From positions 1 to 8,141 of the forward strand of contig CALBZH010000867.1 of NCBI GenBank assembly GCA_937889795.1: DNA of 8,141 bases. Reading direction: 5' to 3'. The notes below the pieces were generated by a model that did not search any database, was not told where the DNA came from, and worked only from the letters and a program-made list of their open reading frames with translations. Origin of the DNA: an uncultured Syntrophobacteraceae bacterium. Lineage in GTDB: Bacteria; Desulfobacterota; Syntrophobacteria; Syntrophobacterales; Syntrophobacteraceae. The position numbers were made by a program, and so were the translations under genes. This document shows, piece after piece, positions 1 through 6,648 of the stretch; positions within the stretch are counted from its first letter, which is position 1; each line of letters starts with the position of its first letter.

Positions 1-2879
1 GCCACTCGGTGGCCTTTGCGATGCAAGGCAAGGGTGAGGTCCGTGTCTTCAGCCAGGGTATCCGTGCTGATGCCGCCCACTTGGATGAGGGCGCTCTTTC
101 TGAGCGCGCTCACGGCGCCCGGGGCTACCGTGATGCAATTGAGCTGGTGATAGGCGCGACGGTCGAGGTTGAATCCGCAGATATACTCCAGAGACTGACA
201 CCGGGCGATGAAAGTCCGGAGGTTGCCCACCTTGGCGTGGCCCGAGACAGCTCCAACTCGGGGGTCCGAAAAGGGTTGAACCAAGGATCCGATGGTTTGG
301 GGGGCAAACTGGGTGTCAGCGTCCAGCGTGACCAAGATGTCGTAGGAAGCTTCGGTGATCGCGGCGCGCAGCGCCAGAGCCTTGCCCTGGTTTGGCTGCC
401 GGATCAGACGGATTCGTGGATCGGTTTCCGCAAGCCTTTCCACGATGGCTGCGGTTTGGTCCGTTGATCCATCGTCCACGACAACGACCTCCATGGGACC
501 GCCGTAGGTGGTTCGAAGCAGATGCCTGAGGGTCGCCTCGATGACCTTCTCTTCGTTGAACGCGGCAAGGATGACGGAGATTGGCGGCTGGTCATCGCTC
601 GGAAGGGGCGCCACCCGTCGATGGATGTGTCGTGAGGCAAGGATCGTGATGACGAGTGTGCGGAGAATCACCAGAATCGTTGCCGCGATCATAAACGACC
701 ACAAGAGAGCCTCGAAGTTGTAGAGGACTCGGAATCCACCCTGGCTGACCAGGCGAGCGAAGCTTTCCGGGCCGGATTTAACGGTCGGCATGAGCTCATC
801 GGGCTCTTTCCCGAGCATCTCGCCCAAGGTCACGATCCTGTCGCCGCGCTCGTAAAGATAGTCGATGATCCGGGGAAGCGCTTCGACGGTCTGCCTGCGG
901 TCCCCGCCCGCGTCGTGGAGCAGGATGATCGTCCCTTCCGCCTTACGCCCCTGCTTCACCTTCTGTACGATGGTCTCCACCCCTGGCTTGGCCCAGTCCT
1001 CTGGGTCAATGTCCTCGGTGACCGTAATGTAGCCCAGGTCCTGGGCCAGTTTGACAGGGATCACCTCGGTGGGGTCGTGAGGTCTCGAGTCGGCACTGTA
1101 AGGGGGCCGAAACAGGATGGTCGAACGATCGGTGATCGTTTCGATCAATCTCTGCGTCGCGTTGAGCTCCAGCCGCGCGCGCTCCTCGGAAATGGCAGCC
1201 ATGTTGGGATGGGTATACGAGTGGACTCCAATCTCGTGCCCCTCTTCCAATATCCTTCGGACCAGCCCCGGATTTGCTTCCATACGCGAGCCGACCAGGA
1301 AAAACGACGCCTTGACGCCCTTGGCCCGAAGCACGTCCAGAATCTTGGGCGTCCATTTGGGATCGGGACCGTCGTCGAAGCTGATGGCCACGGTGTCCGA
1401 CGCTTCGGCTCCCTCATGGTAGAGGGTCAGGTAGCTGGGAAAAGTTTCATACGTGACGGTGACTCGGCCGGTATCGTCTCCAAAGAGCGCCCTGCTGCCA
1501 TCCGAGGTCTCGCTGTCGACGGTCACGAATTCGCCCCGGCCCACATGAGTAATGGCTCCTGCCGACCGAAGCGGTCGCAATTGATCGAGATCTTCGGGGC
1601 GAAGGTTAGGGCTTGCGGTGAGCTGCTTCATCATGGGCCAGATGGCAGGGTCTTCGTAACCCAGTTGCGAAATCGAAATCCCCGTGACGTTCTGTTTTCG
1701 GGTGGCCATCAGCTGATTGACAAACGTTGACGCATCCAGGAACCAGACGTTATGCTCCGTCCCACCGTCTTCATAGGAAAACTGGGGATTGTAGAGGGGG
1801 GCTTCCGACTTGCATTGGGTCAGCCCGACTTCGTTGCCGCGGCTCATGACGTCCGGAAACCGGATGGTCTCCGCCCTCCTGGCGCCCTTGGTCCAATCGT
1901 AGCCGTAGGACCCGATTTCCACGACCCACTGTTCAGGATCAACGTATTCAAGCAACGTTTCGAGCCAGCCTTCAAACCACGGCTGCGACGCGATGGGGCC
2001 AGGGGAGTCGTTTTCAGAATTTTCGTCGTGGAGGGTCGCAACGAAATGATCCACACAAGGAGCCAGAGCTTCGAGGTCGAAGCTCTTGAGCTCGAGACCT
2101 ACCGGCACATACAGCCACAGCTCCATCCGCTCGTGGTGAACGGCATCGGCGATTCTCTGGATGAGAGCGGTCACCGATTCCACATAGGTCGGGTCAACGA
2201 TGCCCCAATCGATCACGAGGCCCCCAGCCTTGGCTTCCTTCAGCTTGCCGACAAGCTGTCCGACAAAACGGTCCTGGCGGATAGGGGGACCGTTTGCGAG
2301 CCCTTCGATGGCCTCCGGCTGCCAGACGTCCTCGATGAGATTGTCGAGTACGGGGAGAAAGACGATTCCCTTGCTCAAGGCATAGTCCCGCACCCTGAGG
2401 TCGGGATGGGACACCAGGGTCCCAGATCCGTCGGCCACGCTGAGCCACTGGCTGATAACATGCGTCAGCTGAGCACCGTTTGCCCGAAGCGAGTCATAGC
2501 TGTATTCGTCCCAGGCGACATAGAACCCTGCGACAATGCCCTGATTGTGCTTCTGTGGGGGGGCAGACACGGCTGAGCGCGATGAATCACGCACAGGCTT
2601 CCCCTCGGAGTTTGCGCTCTTGGAATATTCCCGCCAGATTGGTCTGGGATGGGGTTGAGGCTCCTCGGCGTCTTTCCTCTGGAGCTCATGCAGGCGTGCC
2701 TGCAACTGCGATATGGAGGAGGAGAGCCGGAGCTGAGGGGCCACGAAGAGCGACTGAATGAACCACACCCCTCCGAAAAAGGCCAGCACCGTGACCAGGA
2801 GGAAAAGCAGCCTCAGCCGAGGCCAACGTCTTCCCGCCGAATCAAGAAAAATGAACTGCTTTGGATCCTGTTCGAGCAT
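1..2879 (-). CDS. Tripartite GH18-like / NodB polysaccharide deacetylase / GT2 glycosyltransferase membrane protein (C-terminus cut off by the window)
   Basis: The minus-strand frame stays open from ATG 2879 to the window edge (959 complete codons). Order: a cytoplasmic start, a membrane segment near residues 24-46, a short heptad-like stretch (about 50-70), a GH18-like domain (about 110-410), a NodB deacetylase domain (about 495-690), a second membrane segment (about 722-746) and a family 2 glycosyltransferase from about 765. The deacetylase motifs are all present: SFDDGPD (from residue 500), HSYTH, RPPYS, DIDPEDW and LLHD. The transferase shows DDGS (802-805), LDADT and the catalytic TLAEDTDL (E944-D945). 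The C-terminal QxxRW motif and later membrane helices would lie beyond base 1. In the family, GT2 polymerises a hexosamine (PgaC/NodC-like) and NodB removes acetyl groups, so synthesis and partial deacetylation of an exported polysaccharide is likely. The GH18 motif reads GGLVIDWG where active enzymes have DGxDxDxE, so that domain is probably not hydrolytic. The start has an AGAAGGG Shine-Dalgarno sequence four bases upstream. The substrate is inferred. Confidence 0.93.
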   Translation of the reverse strand, partial: MLEQDPKQFIFLDSAGRRWPRLRLLFLLVTVLAFFGGVWFIQSLFVAPQLRLSSSISQLQARLHELQRKDAEEPQPHPRPIWREYSKSANSEGKPVRDSSRSAVSAPPQKHNQGIVAGFYVAWDEYSYDSLRANGAQLTHVISQWLSVADGSGTLVSHPDLRVRDYALSKGIVFLPVLDNLIEDVWQPEAIEGLANGPPIRQDRFVGQLVGKLKEAKAGGLVIDWGIVDPTYVESVTALIQRIADAVHHERMELWLYVPVGLELKSFDLEALAPCVDHFVATLHDENSENDSPGPIASQPWFEGWLETLLEYVDPEQWVVEIGSYGYDWTKGARRAETIRFPDVMSRGNEVGLTQCKSEAPLYNPQFSYEDGGTEHNVWFLDASTFVNQLMATRKQNVTGISISQLGYEDPAIWPMMKQLTASPNLRPEDLDQLRPLRSAGAITHVGRGEFVTVDSETSDGSRALFGDDTGRVTVTYETFPSYLTLYHEGAEASDTVAISFDDGPDPKWTPKILDVLRAKGVKASFFLVGSRMEANPGLVRRILEEGHEIGVHSYTHPNMAAISEERARLELNATQRLIETITDRSTILFRPPYSADSRPHDPTEVIPVKLAQDLGYITVTEDIDPEDWAKPGVETIVQKVKQGRKAEGTIILLHDAGGDRRQTVEALPRIIDYLYERGDRIVTLGEMLGKEPDELMPTVKSGPESFARLVSQGGFRVLYNFEALLWSFMIAATILVILRTLVITILASRHIHRRVAPLPSDDQPPISVILAAFNEEKVIEATLRHLLRTTYGGPMEVVVVDDGSTDQTAAIVERLAETDPRIRLIRQPNQGKALALRAAITEASYDILVTLDADTQFAPQTIGSLVQPFSDPRVGAVSGHAKVGNLRTFIARCQSLEYICGFNLDRRAYHQLNCITVAPGAVSALRKSALIQVGGISTDTLAEDTDLTLALHRKGHRV

Positions 2880-3058
2880 ATGTCCCTTCTGAGCTGAACG
2901 TTGGCGGACCCTGTCGTGCGAGGTCGGCCGGGAGCGACGCGGCACTCTATACCACATGGCTCGCCAGGGGAGCGCGAATTATTTATCTGGTGACAAGTCG
3001 TCTCCCCGTTCGCCGTAATGGAAGGGACGTCGGAGATGGCGATTGCGGAGCCGAAGCA

Positions 3059-3086
3059 AGTATAATCAGCGCCTTGTGTCTTTCAA
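3059..3086 (-). promoter_or_regulatory. Candidate sigma-70 promoter for the tripartite polysaccharide gene
   Basis: On the minus strand TTGAAA (3086-3081) is followed after 16 bases by TATACT (3064-3059); each hexamer matches the consensus at five of six positions. Transcription would start near 3052 and give a leader of about 170 bases before ATG 2879. It lies downstream of the histidine kinase stop, so the polysaccharide gene probably has its own promoter. No other gene is evident in the 2880-3146 gap. Confidence 0.5.
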
Positions 3087-3122
3087 GAGTCCCGTCGAAA
3101 ACGGCGTGAATCTGGCTTGTCC

Positions 3123-3141
3123 ACCCCGATGCCATCGGGGT
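3123..3141 (-). terminator. Stem-loop just after the histidine kinase stop
   Basis: ACCCCGAT (3123-3130) and ATCGGGGT (3134-3141) form a perfect 8-bp stem with a 3-base loop, starting five bases beyond the kinase stop codon. There is no T-run after it on the minus strand, so it is not a canonical intrinsic terminator. It may be a weak terminator or protect the 3' end of the transcript. Confidence 0.45.
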
Positions 3142-3146
3142 CGTTC

Positions 3147-4928
3147 TCACCCGGCTTGGTCTTGGAGAGCCTCTCGGGTCTCGCTCTCGAGGGGGATTGT
3201 GAGGACTACCCGGCAGCCGTGGCCGGGAGACGACTCGATGGATACGTCGCCTCCCTTGTGGTGGAAGCGCTCCCGGATGCTGAAGAGGCCGTAGCCGTCC
3301 CCGGAGCGGCGGGCGAGGCCCTCCGTCTTCGGTTCGAAGCCAACCCCGTCGTCTTCAACCGTAAGGACGAGCATCCGGTCTCGCGATTCGCTCTTCATCA
3401 CCACGTGAGAAGCCCGAGCGTGCTTGAGCACGTTGTTGAGGAGCTCATTGGCGGCCCGGTAAAGCAGCACGCGCGTGTCCTCGGGCAAGGACTCTGATTG
3501 CCCGTCGTCGGTGTAGGTGACATCCAGGCCGTGTCGCTCCCGTATCCGCTCTGCGAGATAGTCGAGGGCCGCCTCGAGGCCGATCTCATACAAGATTGGC
3601 GGGCTGATCTCAAACGTGAGCGACCGAGTCTCCTCCAGGGCTTGGACGACGTACGTGCGGATTTCGGTCGCAAGTGCGCCCGCTTCGGTGTCAGTGGCTG
3701 CCTGGACGAGCATACCCAGCTTGATTTTGGATATTCCCAAGAGCTGCCCCACGCGGTCGTGAAGGCCTTCGGCGAGTCGGCGCCGCTCGCGTTCTTCGGC
3801 GCTGTTCAGTTCGGAGGCCATGGACCTCAGCTCCGCCTCGTAGCGCAGTACCTGTGCCGCATGGTTTTCGAGCGCCTCGGCCATTTCGTCCAGGGCTTGC
3901 GCGAGAGCCCCCAGTTCCCCGCTTCGATGAGGGAGCCCTGTGCGCGCCTCCATGTCGCCTCGGGACAGCCGTTGAGCCGTGAGCACCATGGTGTGCACCG
4001 GCCGGATGATGAACGTGCTGCTCCCGAACCAAACCAATCCAAGAGCCAAGAGTGTGAGCGCCCAGACTCCGGCAAATTGGAAAGCCAGGGCTTTATCCGC
4101 TTTATTGTACAACGCGGACACGGGGACGCTGATGCTGACGAAAAGGCCCGTGTCGACCGTGCTCGAAAGGGGTGCAAACGCATAGAGGGAGTCGGTCTCA
4201 CGCGAATCGCCAGCTTGAATGGCCCCCGTTCCCGTCCGAAGCATTGCCCGGAGGAGAATGTCCATGGTCTCTGGGCTCACACTGCATTCTTCCCGTGAAG
4301 GCAGGCAGTTTAGAAGGCTTCCCTTGCGGTTGATCATCAGAAGCTTCACCTGCTTGGGCGGCTGGAGGTGCGCGATCAATTCGCTGAAACGACTCAGGTC
4401 CACGGTTGCAAAGACAATGGCTCTGACTTGATCGTCTCCCCTAAGAATCGGGTAGCTGATGGCAAAGCGACTCTCAGTCTCGTCCCCGGGATGGAGCGGC
4501 CCCATCGAGAAATCCCGTGAGCGCAAGGAGTGCCTGAACCACGGTTCTTCCTGGAACGCCTTGTCCCGTGGCAGCTGTCCTGAACCGCAGCGAAGGACGC
4601 CTTCCCTGTCCAACACTCCGATGCTGGTGTATCGTGGGTACTCCTCAATCAGGCGGCCAAGGAAATCAGAACAGGCTCCGGTGTCGATTGGCTCGATTTC
4701 CGGGGTCTTGGAGAGCGTGATCAGGAACTGCCGGGTCCGTGCGATGAGCTGCTCCTGGTCGCTGGCCACCAGAGTCACGAGCCGAATGAAATCCTCGGCC
4801 ATTTGGGCTAAGATCAGCGATCGTTCACGAAAGGTGGAGGCAAGGATCAGCCCGGTTGCCAGCACCATTGTCAGCAAGACGAGCGATGCTAGCCGAGCCC
4901 TCAGGCTTCGGAAGATGGAAGATCTCAT
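3147..4928 (-). CDS. NarX-type membrane sensor histidine kinase (dCache-like, HAMP, HisKA_3, HATPase)
   Basis: A 593-residue inner-membrane kinase. Membrane helices at about 10-32 and 283-303 enclose a roughly 250-residue periplasmic region. Its pattern (Trp130-Phe, a GPLHPGDE loop, then AISYPILRGDDQ and an IVFATVDLS strand) resembles the dCache/PDC ligand-binding fold. HAMP follows (about 303-357). The HisKA_3 dimerisation domain has phosphoacceptor His390 in RRRLAEGLHDRVGQLLG. The ATPase domain shows an N-box ELLNNVLKHA (495-504), G1 box EDDGVGFE (525-532) and G2 box GDGYGLFSIRER (543-554). All residues needed for activity appear present. HisKA_3 kinases pair with NarL/FixJ regulators, and such a regulator lies at 5659-6312 on the same strand, beyond an oppositely oriented NosL-like gene. 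The periplasmic domain holds four cysteines (86, 114, 208, 215), which could matter for redox or metal sensing, but the ligand is unknown. ATG 4928 lacks a strong Shine-Dalgarno sequence; it is preferred because it gives a basic N-terminus directly before the first helix. Confidence 0.93.
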   Translation of the reverse strand: MRSSIFRSLRARLASLVLLTMVLATGLILASTFRERSLILAQMAEDFIRLVTLVASDQEQLIARTRQFLITLSKTPEIEPIDTGACSDFLGRLIEEYPRYTSIGVLDREGVLRCGSGQLPRDKAFQEEPWFRHSLRSRDFSMGPLHPGDETESRFAISYPILRGDDQVRAIVFATVDLSRFSELIAHLQPPKQVKLLMINRKGSLLNCLPSREECSVSPETMDILLRAMLRTGTGAIQAGDSRETDSLYAFAPLSSTVDTGLFVSISVPVSALYNKADKALAFQFAGVWALTLLALGLVWFGSSTFIIRPVHTMVLTAQRLSRGDMEARTGLPHRSGELGALAQALDEMAEALENHAAQVLRYEAELRSMASELNSAEERERRRLAEGLHDRVGQLLGISKIKLGMLVQAATDTEAGALATEIRTYVVQALEETRSLTFEISPPILYEIGLEAALDYLAERIRERHGLDVTYTDDGQSESLPEDTRVLLYRAANELLNNVLKHARASHVVMKSESRDRMLVLTVEDDGVGFEPKTEGLARRSGDGYGLFSIRERFHHKGGDVSIESSPGHGCRVVLTIPLESETREALQDQAG

Positions 4929-4950
4929 GGCGACACGGTTCTCGGGTCTT

Positions 4951-5006
4951 ACCGGCGCGGAGCCGGTCTTGAGTAGGAGCCGAAGCGGGAAACGGCGTCG
5001 CTTCGG
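4951..5006. promoter_or_regulatory. Two tandem dyad repeats between the divergent kinase and NosL-like genes
   Basis: The 108-base region between the divergent starts contains two perfect inverted repeats: ACCGGC (4951-4956) with GCCGGT (4962-4967), loop 5, and CCGAAGCG (4980-4987) with CGCTTCGG (4999-5006), spacer 11. They could be operators shared by both genes or hairpins in the kinase leader. No convincing -35/-10 or sigma-54 element is seen here on either strand. Confidence 0.4.
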
Positions 5007-5036
5007 AAGCCGATTTGACCTTCAGGATACTGACTC

Positions 5037-5582
5037 ATGCGATGGTCCTCAATGAAAAGCTGCATCCTTGCCCTTATTCTCGCGCTTGTCTGCAATGGTG
5101 TCTTGGCGGGAGGGGCGGTTGGTCTCGAATCTCGTGAGGACAGCGAGGGCCGGGACATCGTCGATTTCCCAGACTGTGTCTACTGCGGGATGCACCGGCA
5201 AACTTACGCCCACAGCCGGATGCTCGTCGTCTACGCGGACGGCGCCGTGTTTGGTGTCTGCAGCCTTTACTGCGCGGCGCTGAACCTTGTCATCCAGATT
5301 GACCGACCGCTCAAAGCCGTGTGGGTGGCCGACTACCGCTCAAAAAAGCTCATTCGTGCCGAGGACGCCTGGTGGGTCATCGGTGGAGCCAAGCCCGGCG
5401 TCATGACGAGCAGAGCCAAATGGGCCTTCAAGGACAAGGCGGACGCCTACACGTTCATTTCGGAAAACGGGGGTGTCATCGGGTCTTTCGACGAAGCCAT
5501 GCGTGCCACCTTCGAGGATATGTACAGAGACACCAGAATGATTCGCACGAAGAAGCAGATTGGGAAGATGGCCCCAGAATGA
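5037..5582 (+). CDS. NosL-family exported protein, first copy
   Basis: A 181-residue protein with a Sec signal peptide (hydrophobic stretch about 9-24, likely cut after V-L-A at 22-24) followed by a NosL-like domain. Putative metal-site residues are C47, C50, M52 (in CVYCGM), H54, H59, M62 and the pair C75/C79. The conserved GGAKPGVMTSRAKWAF block (116-131) and an EDMYRDTRMIR tail (160-170) match the other copy at 6649-7221. NosL proteins are periplasmic Cu(I) chaperones for nitrous oxide reductase, but no nosZ is present here, so the client is unknown. Unlike classical NosL, no proper lipobox precedes a cysteine, so it is probably soluble in the periplasm. ATG 5037 is chosen because AGGA lies nine bases upstream and an in-frame TGA sits at 5031; ATG 5052 is possible but has no ribosome site. 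The gene diverges from the kinase and converges on the regulator, sitting inside the split two-component pair. Confidence 0.88.
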   Translation: MRWSSMKSCILALILALVCNGVLAGGAVGLESREDSEGRDIVDFPDCVYCGMHRQTYAHSRMLVVYADGAVFGVCSLYCAALNLVIQIDRPLKAVWVADYRSKKLIRAEDAWWVIGGAKPGVMTSRAKWAFKDKADAYTFISENGGVIGSFDEAMRATFEDMYRDTRMIRTKKQIGKMAPE

Positions 5583-5658
5583 CGCGCCGGTGTGCAAGTG
5601 ACCGCGCCTGAGCTGGGTTCTGACGGCCGCCCCCGGCTCGCGTGCGAGAGGGCCTCTG

Positions 5659-6312
5659 TCAGGCGTCGAGCGTCGTCAGCCCTTCGCGCAGGGCGTACTT
5701 GACCAGTTCCGCGAGATTGCTGACGTTCAGTTTACTCATGAGCTGCTGGCGGTGCGTCTCCACCGTCTTGGTGCTGATGTTCAGGTGGGCAGCAATCTGC
5801 TTGACCATTTTGCCCTCGGCAAGAAGCTGGAGGACCTCCCGTTCCCTGGGAGTCAGCAGGGAGTAAGGGGATTGGTCGTCGGCCATGGTGTTGCTCACGA
5901 AGTCCCTGACGATGGAGCCCGCGATCTGCGGACTGATGTAAGCGCGCCCCGTCATGACCACTTCAATGGCTTGAGCCAGTTCTTCGAACGCACAGTCTTT
6001 GAGCAGGTATGCGGACGCTCCGGCCCGGAACATCTCACCGACGTAGCGCTTGTCGGAATGCATCGAGAGGGCTAGGACCTTCACTTTGGGCGCTGCCAAG
6101 CGGACCTGCCGAGTGGCTTCGATGCCATTGAGGTCCGGCATGCCAACATCCATGACGACCAGATCGACGTCGCCGTCCCGGACCATACTGACGGCGAGGC
6201 GGCCATTGTCTGCCTCGCCGACCACACTGACGCCGGGAAGCCTTTCGAGCATGGACCGAAGCCCATCGCGCATGATCTTATGATCGTCAGCCAGCAAGAT
6301 CCTGATACTCAT
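5659..6312 (-). CDS. NarL/FixJ-family response regulator (REC + LuxR-type HTH)
   Basis: A 217-residue cytoplasmic transcription regulator of standard length. The receiver domain (about 1-120) has acidic residues D9-D10, phosphoacceptor D55 in VVMDVGMPD, switch residue S83 and conserved K105 in YLLKD. After a linker comes a LuxR-type helix-turn-helix (about 150-215) with LTPREREVLQLLAEGK and the recognition-helix region STKTVETHRQQLMSKL. All phosphorylation residues are intact. The best candidate partner is the HisKA_3 kinase at 3147-4928 on the same strand, separated by the first NosL-like gene on the other strand. The stop is 76 bases from the convergent NosL-like stop. ATG 6312 has only weak purine-rich sequence upstream (GGAG two bases away, another GGAG 11 bases away) but gives the usual N-terminus of this family. 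Targets are unknown; the flanking nosL-like genes are the obvious first candidates, by inference from position. Confidence 0.94.
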   Translation of the reverse strand: MSIRILLADDHKIMRDGLRSMLERLPGVSVVGEADNGRLAVSMVRDGDVDLVVMDVGMPDLNGIEATRQVRLAAPKVKVLALSMHSDKRYVGEMFRAGASAYLLKDCAFEELAQAIEVVMTGRAYISPQIAGSIVRDFVSNTMADDQSPYSLLTPREREVLQLLAEGKMVKQIAAHLNISTKTVETHRQQLMSKLNVSNLAELVKYALREGLTTLDA

Positions 6313-6501
6313 GACTCCGTTATCTCCGGTTCAAATAAGCGGCATGCCCATGGTCTACGTTCAATTACAATTCATTACCCTCACACGCACCTGGAGATCA
6401 ATCATCCATTTGCTCCCTTGGAATCATCCGAATAGAAACCCTAAAATCAGGGATTTCCCGATAACGGTGGCGTATTGTTGCTGATAAATTGAACCATCGA
6501 T

Positions 6502-6518
6502 CTGGCTCGGGCCTTGCC
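6502..6518 (+). promoter_or_regulatory. Candidate sigma-54 (-24/-12) promoter for the second NosL-like gene
   Basis: CTGGCTCGGGCCTTGCC fits the sigma-54 consensus YTGGCACGRNNNTTGCW with the invariant GG (6504-6505) and GC (6516-6517) at the correct spacing; only two defined positions differ. Transcription would start near 6528 and leave a leader of about 120 bases. No sigma-54 activator (AAA+ type) is encoded in the window, so the activator would be elsewhere. The match is by eye only. Confidence 0.5.
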
Positions 6519-6520
6519 CG

Positions 6521-6588
6521 ACCGAATCGGTGCACTGCCCATGGTGGCCTTTCGGCATGAACGGCATGCCGGCTCCGCTTGTGCGGAG
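6521..6588 (+). promoter_or_regulatory. Cluster of inverted repeats in the leader of the second NosL-like gene
   Basis: Three perfect inverted repeats follow the sigma-54-like element: ACCGA-A-TCGGT (6521-6531, around the predicted start of transcription), GGCATG/CATGCC (6554-6559 and 6565-6570, loop AACGG) and CTCCGC/GCGGAG (6573-6578 and 6583-6588, loop TTGT). The first may be a protein-binding site. The latter two could fold as adjacent hairpins in the mRNA leader. No known riboswitch was recognised. Confidence 0.4.
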
Positions 6589-6635
6589 GACCTTGTTGGC
6601 TGCCCACACTCAACACCGAATCAACACGCTCGGAC

Positions 6636-6643
6636 AAAGGAGA
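6636..6643 (+). promoter_or_regulatory. Ribosome binding site fixing the second NosL-like start
   Basis: AAAGGAGA lies five bases before ATG 6649. It is a strong Shine-Dalgarno sequence and supports this start over the in-frame upstream ATG at 6514, which would put 45 unlikely residues in front of a good signal peptide. Confidence 0.85.
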
Positions 6644-6648
6644 CGCGC

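Larger units (their letters stand above)
6313..6648. other. 336-base intergenic region between the response regulator and the second NosL-like gene
   Basis: No credible coding region is seen. An open frame that continues upstream from ATG 6649 to 6514 has no ribosome site and overlaps the promoter and hairpin elements. The right half carries a sigma-54-type promoter match and several hairpins, listed separately. The left half (6313-6480) is AT-richer and should hold the regulator's promoter, but no strong sigma-70 match was found. A small palindrome GGGATTTCCC lies at 6450-6459. Confidence 0.7.

Noticed and set aside
915..2576. Two long plus-strand open frames (915-1730 and 1752-2576) of about 270 codons each
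   Set aside because: They are exactly antisense and in codon register with the tripartite polysaccharide gene, a usual effect of GC-rich codon use. They show no recognisable domain, whereas the minus strand has clear NodB and GT2 motifs.
3060..3066. Plus-strand TATAAT at 3061-3066 as a promoter
   Set aside because: No acceptable -35 hexamer lies 16-18 bases upstream and no plus-strand gene follows. The same bases fit a better minus-strand promoter.
2861..3294. Overlapping short plus-strand open frames in the gap between the kinase and the polysaccharide gene
   Set aside because: They have no ribosome sites or recognisable motifs, and overlap the candidate minus-strand promoter and the kinase 3' end.
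3498..4298. 266-codon plus-strand open frame
   Set aside because: It is the antisense register of the histidine kinase, which has complete kinase motifs; the plus-strand product has no recognisable features.
5637..5648. Short inverted repeat CTCGC/GCGAG between the first NosL-like gene and the regulator
   Set aside because: The loop would be only two bases and the stem short, with no T-run; too weak to call a terminator.
6514..6648. 45-codon N-terminal extension of the second NosL-like protein
   Set aside because: It would bury the signal peptide, has no ribosome site and overlaps the sigma-54-like element and hairpins. ATG 6649 has a strong Shine-Dalgarno sequence.
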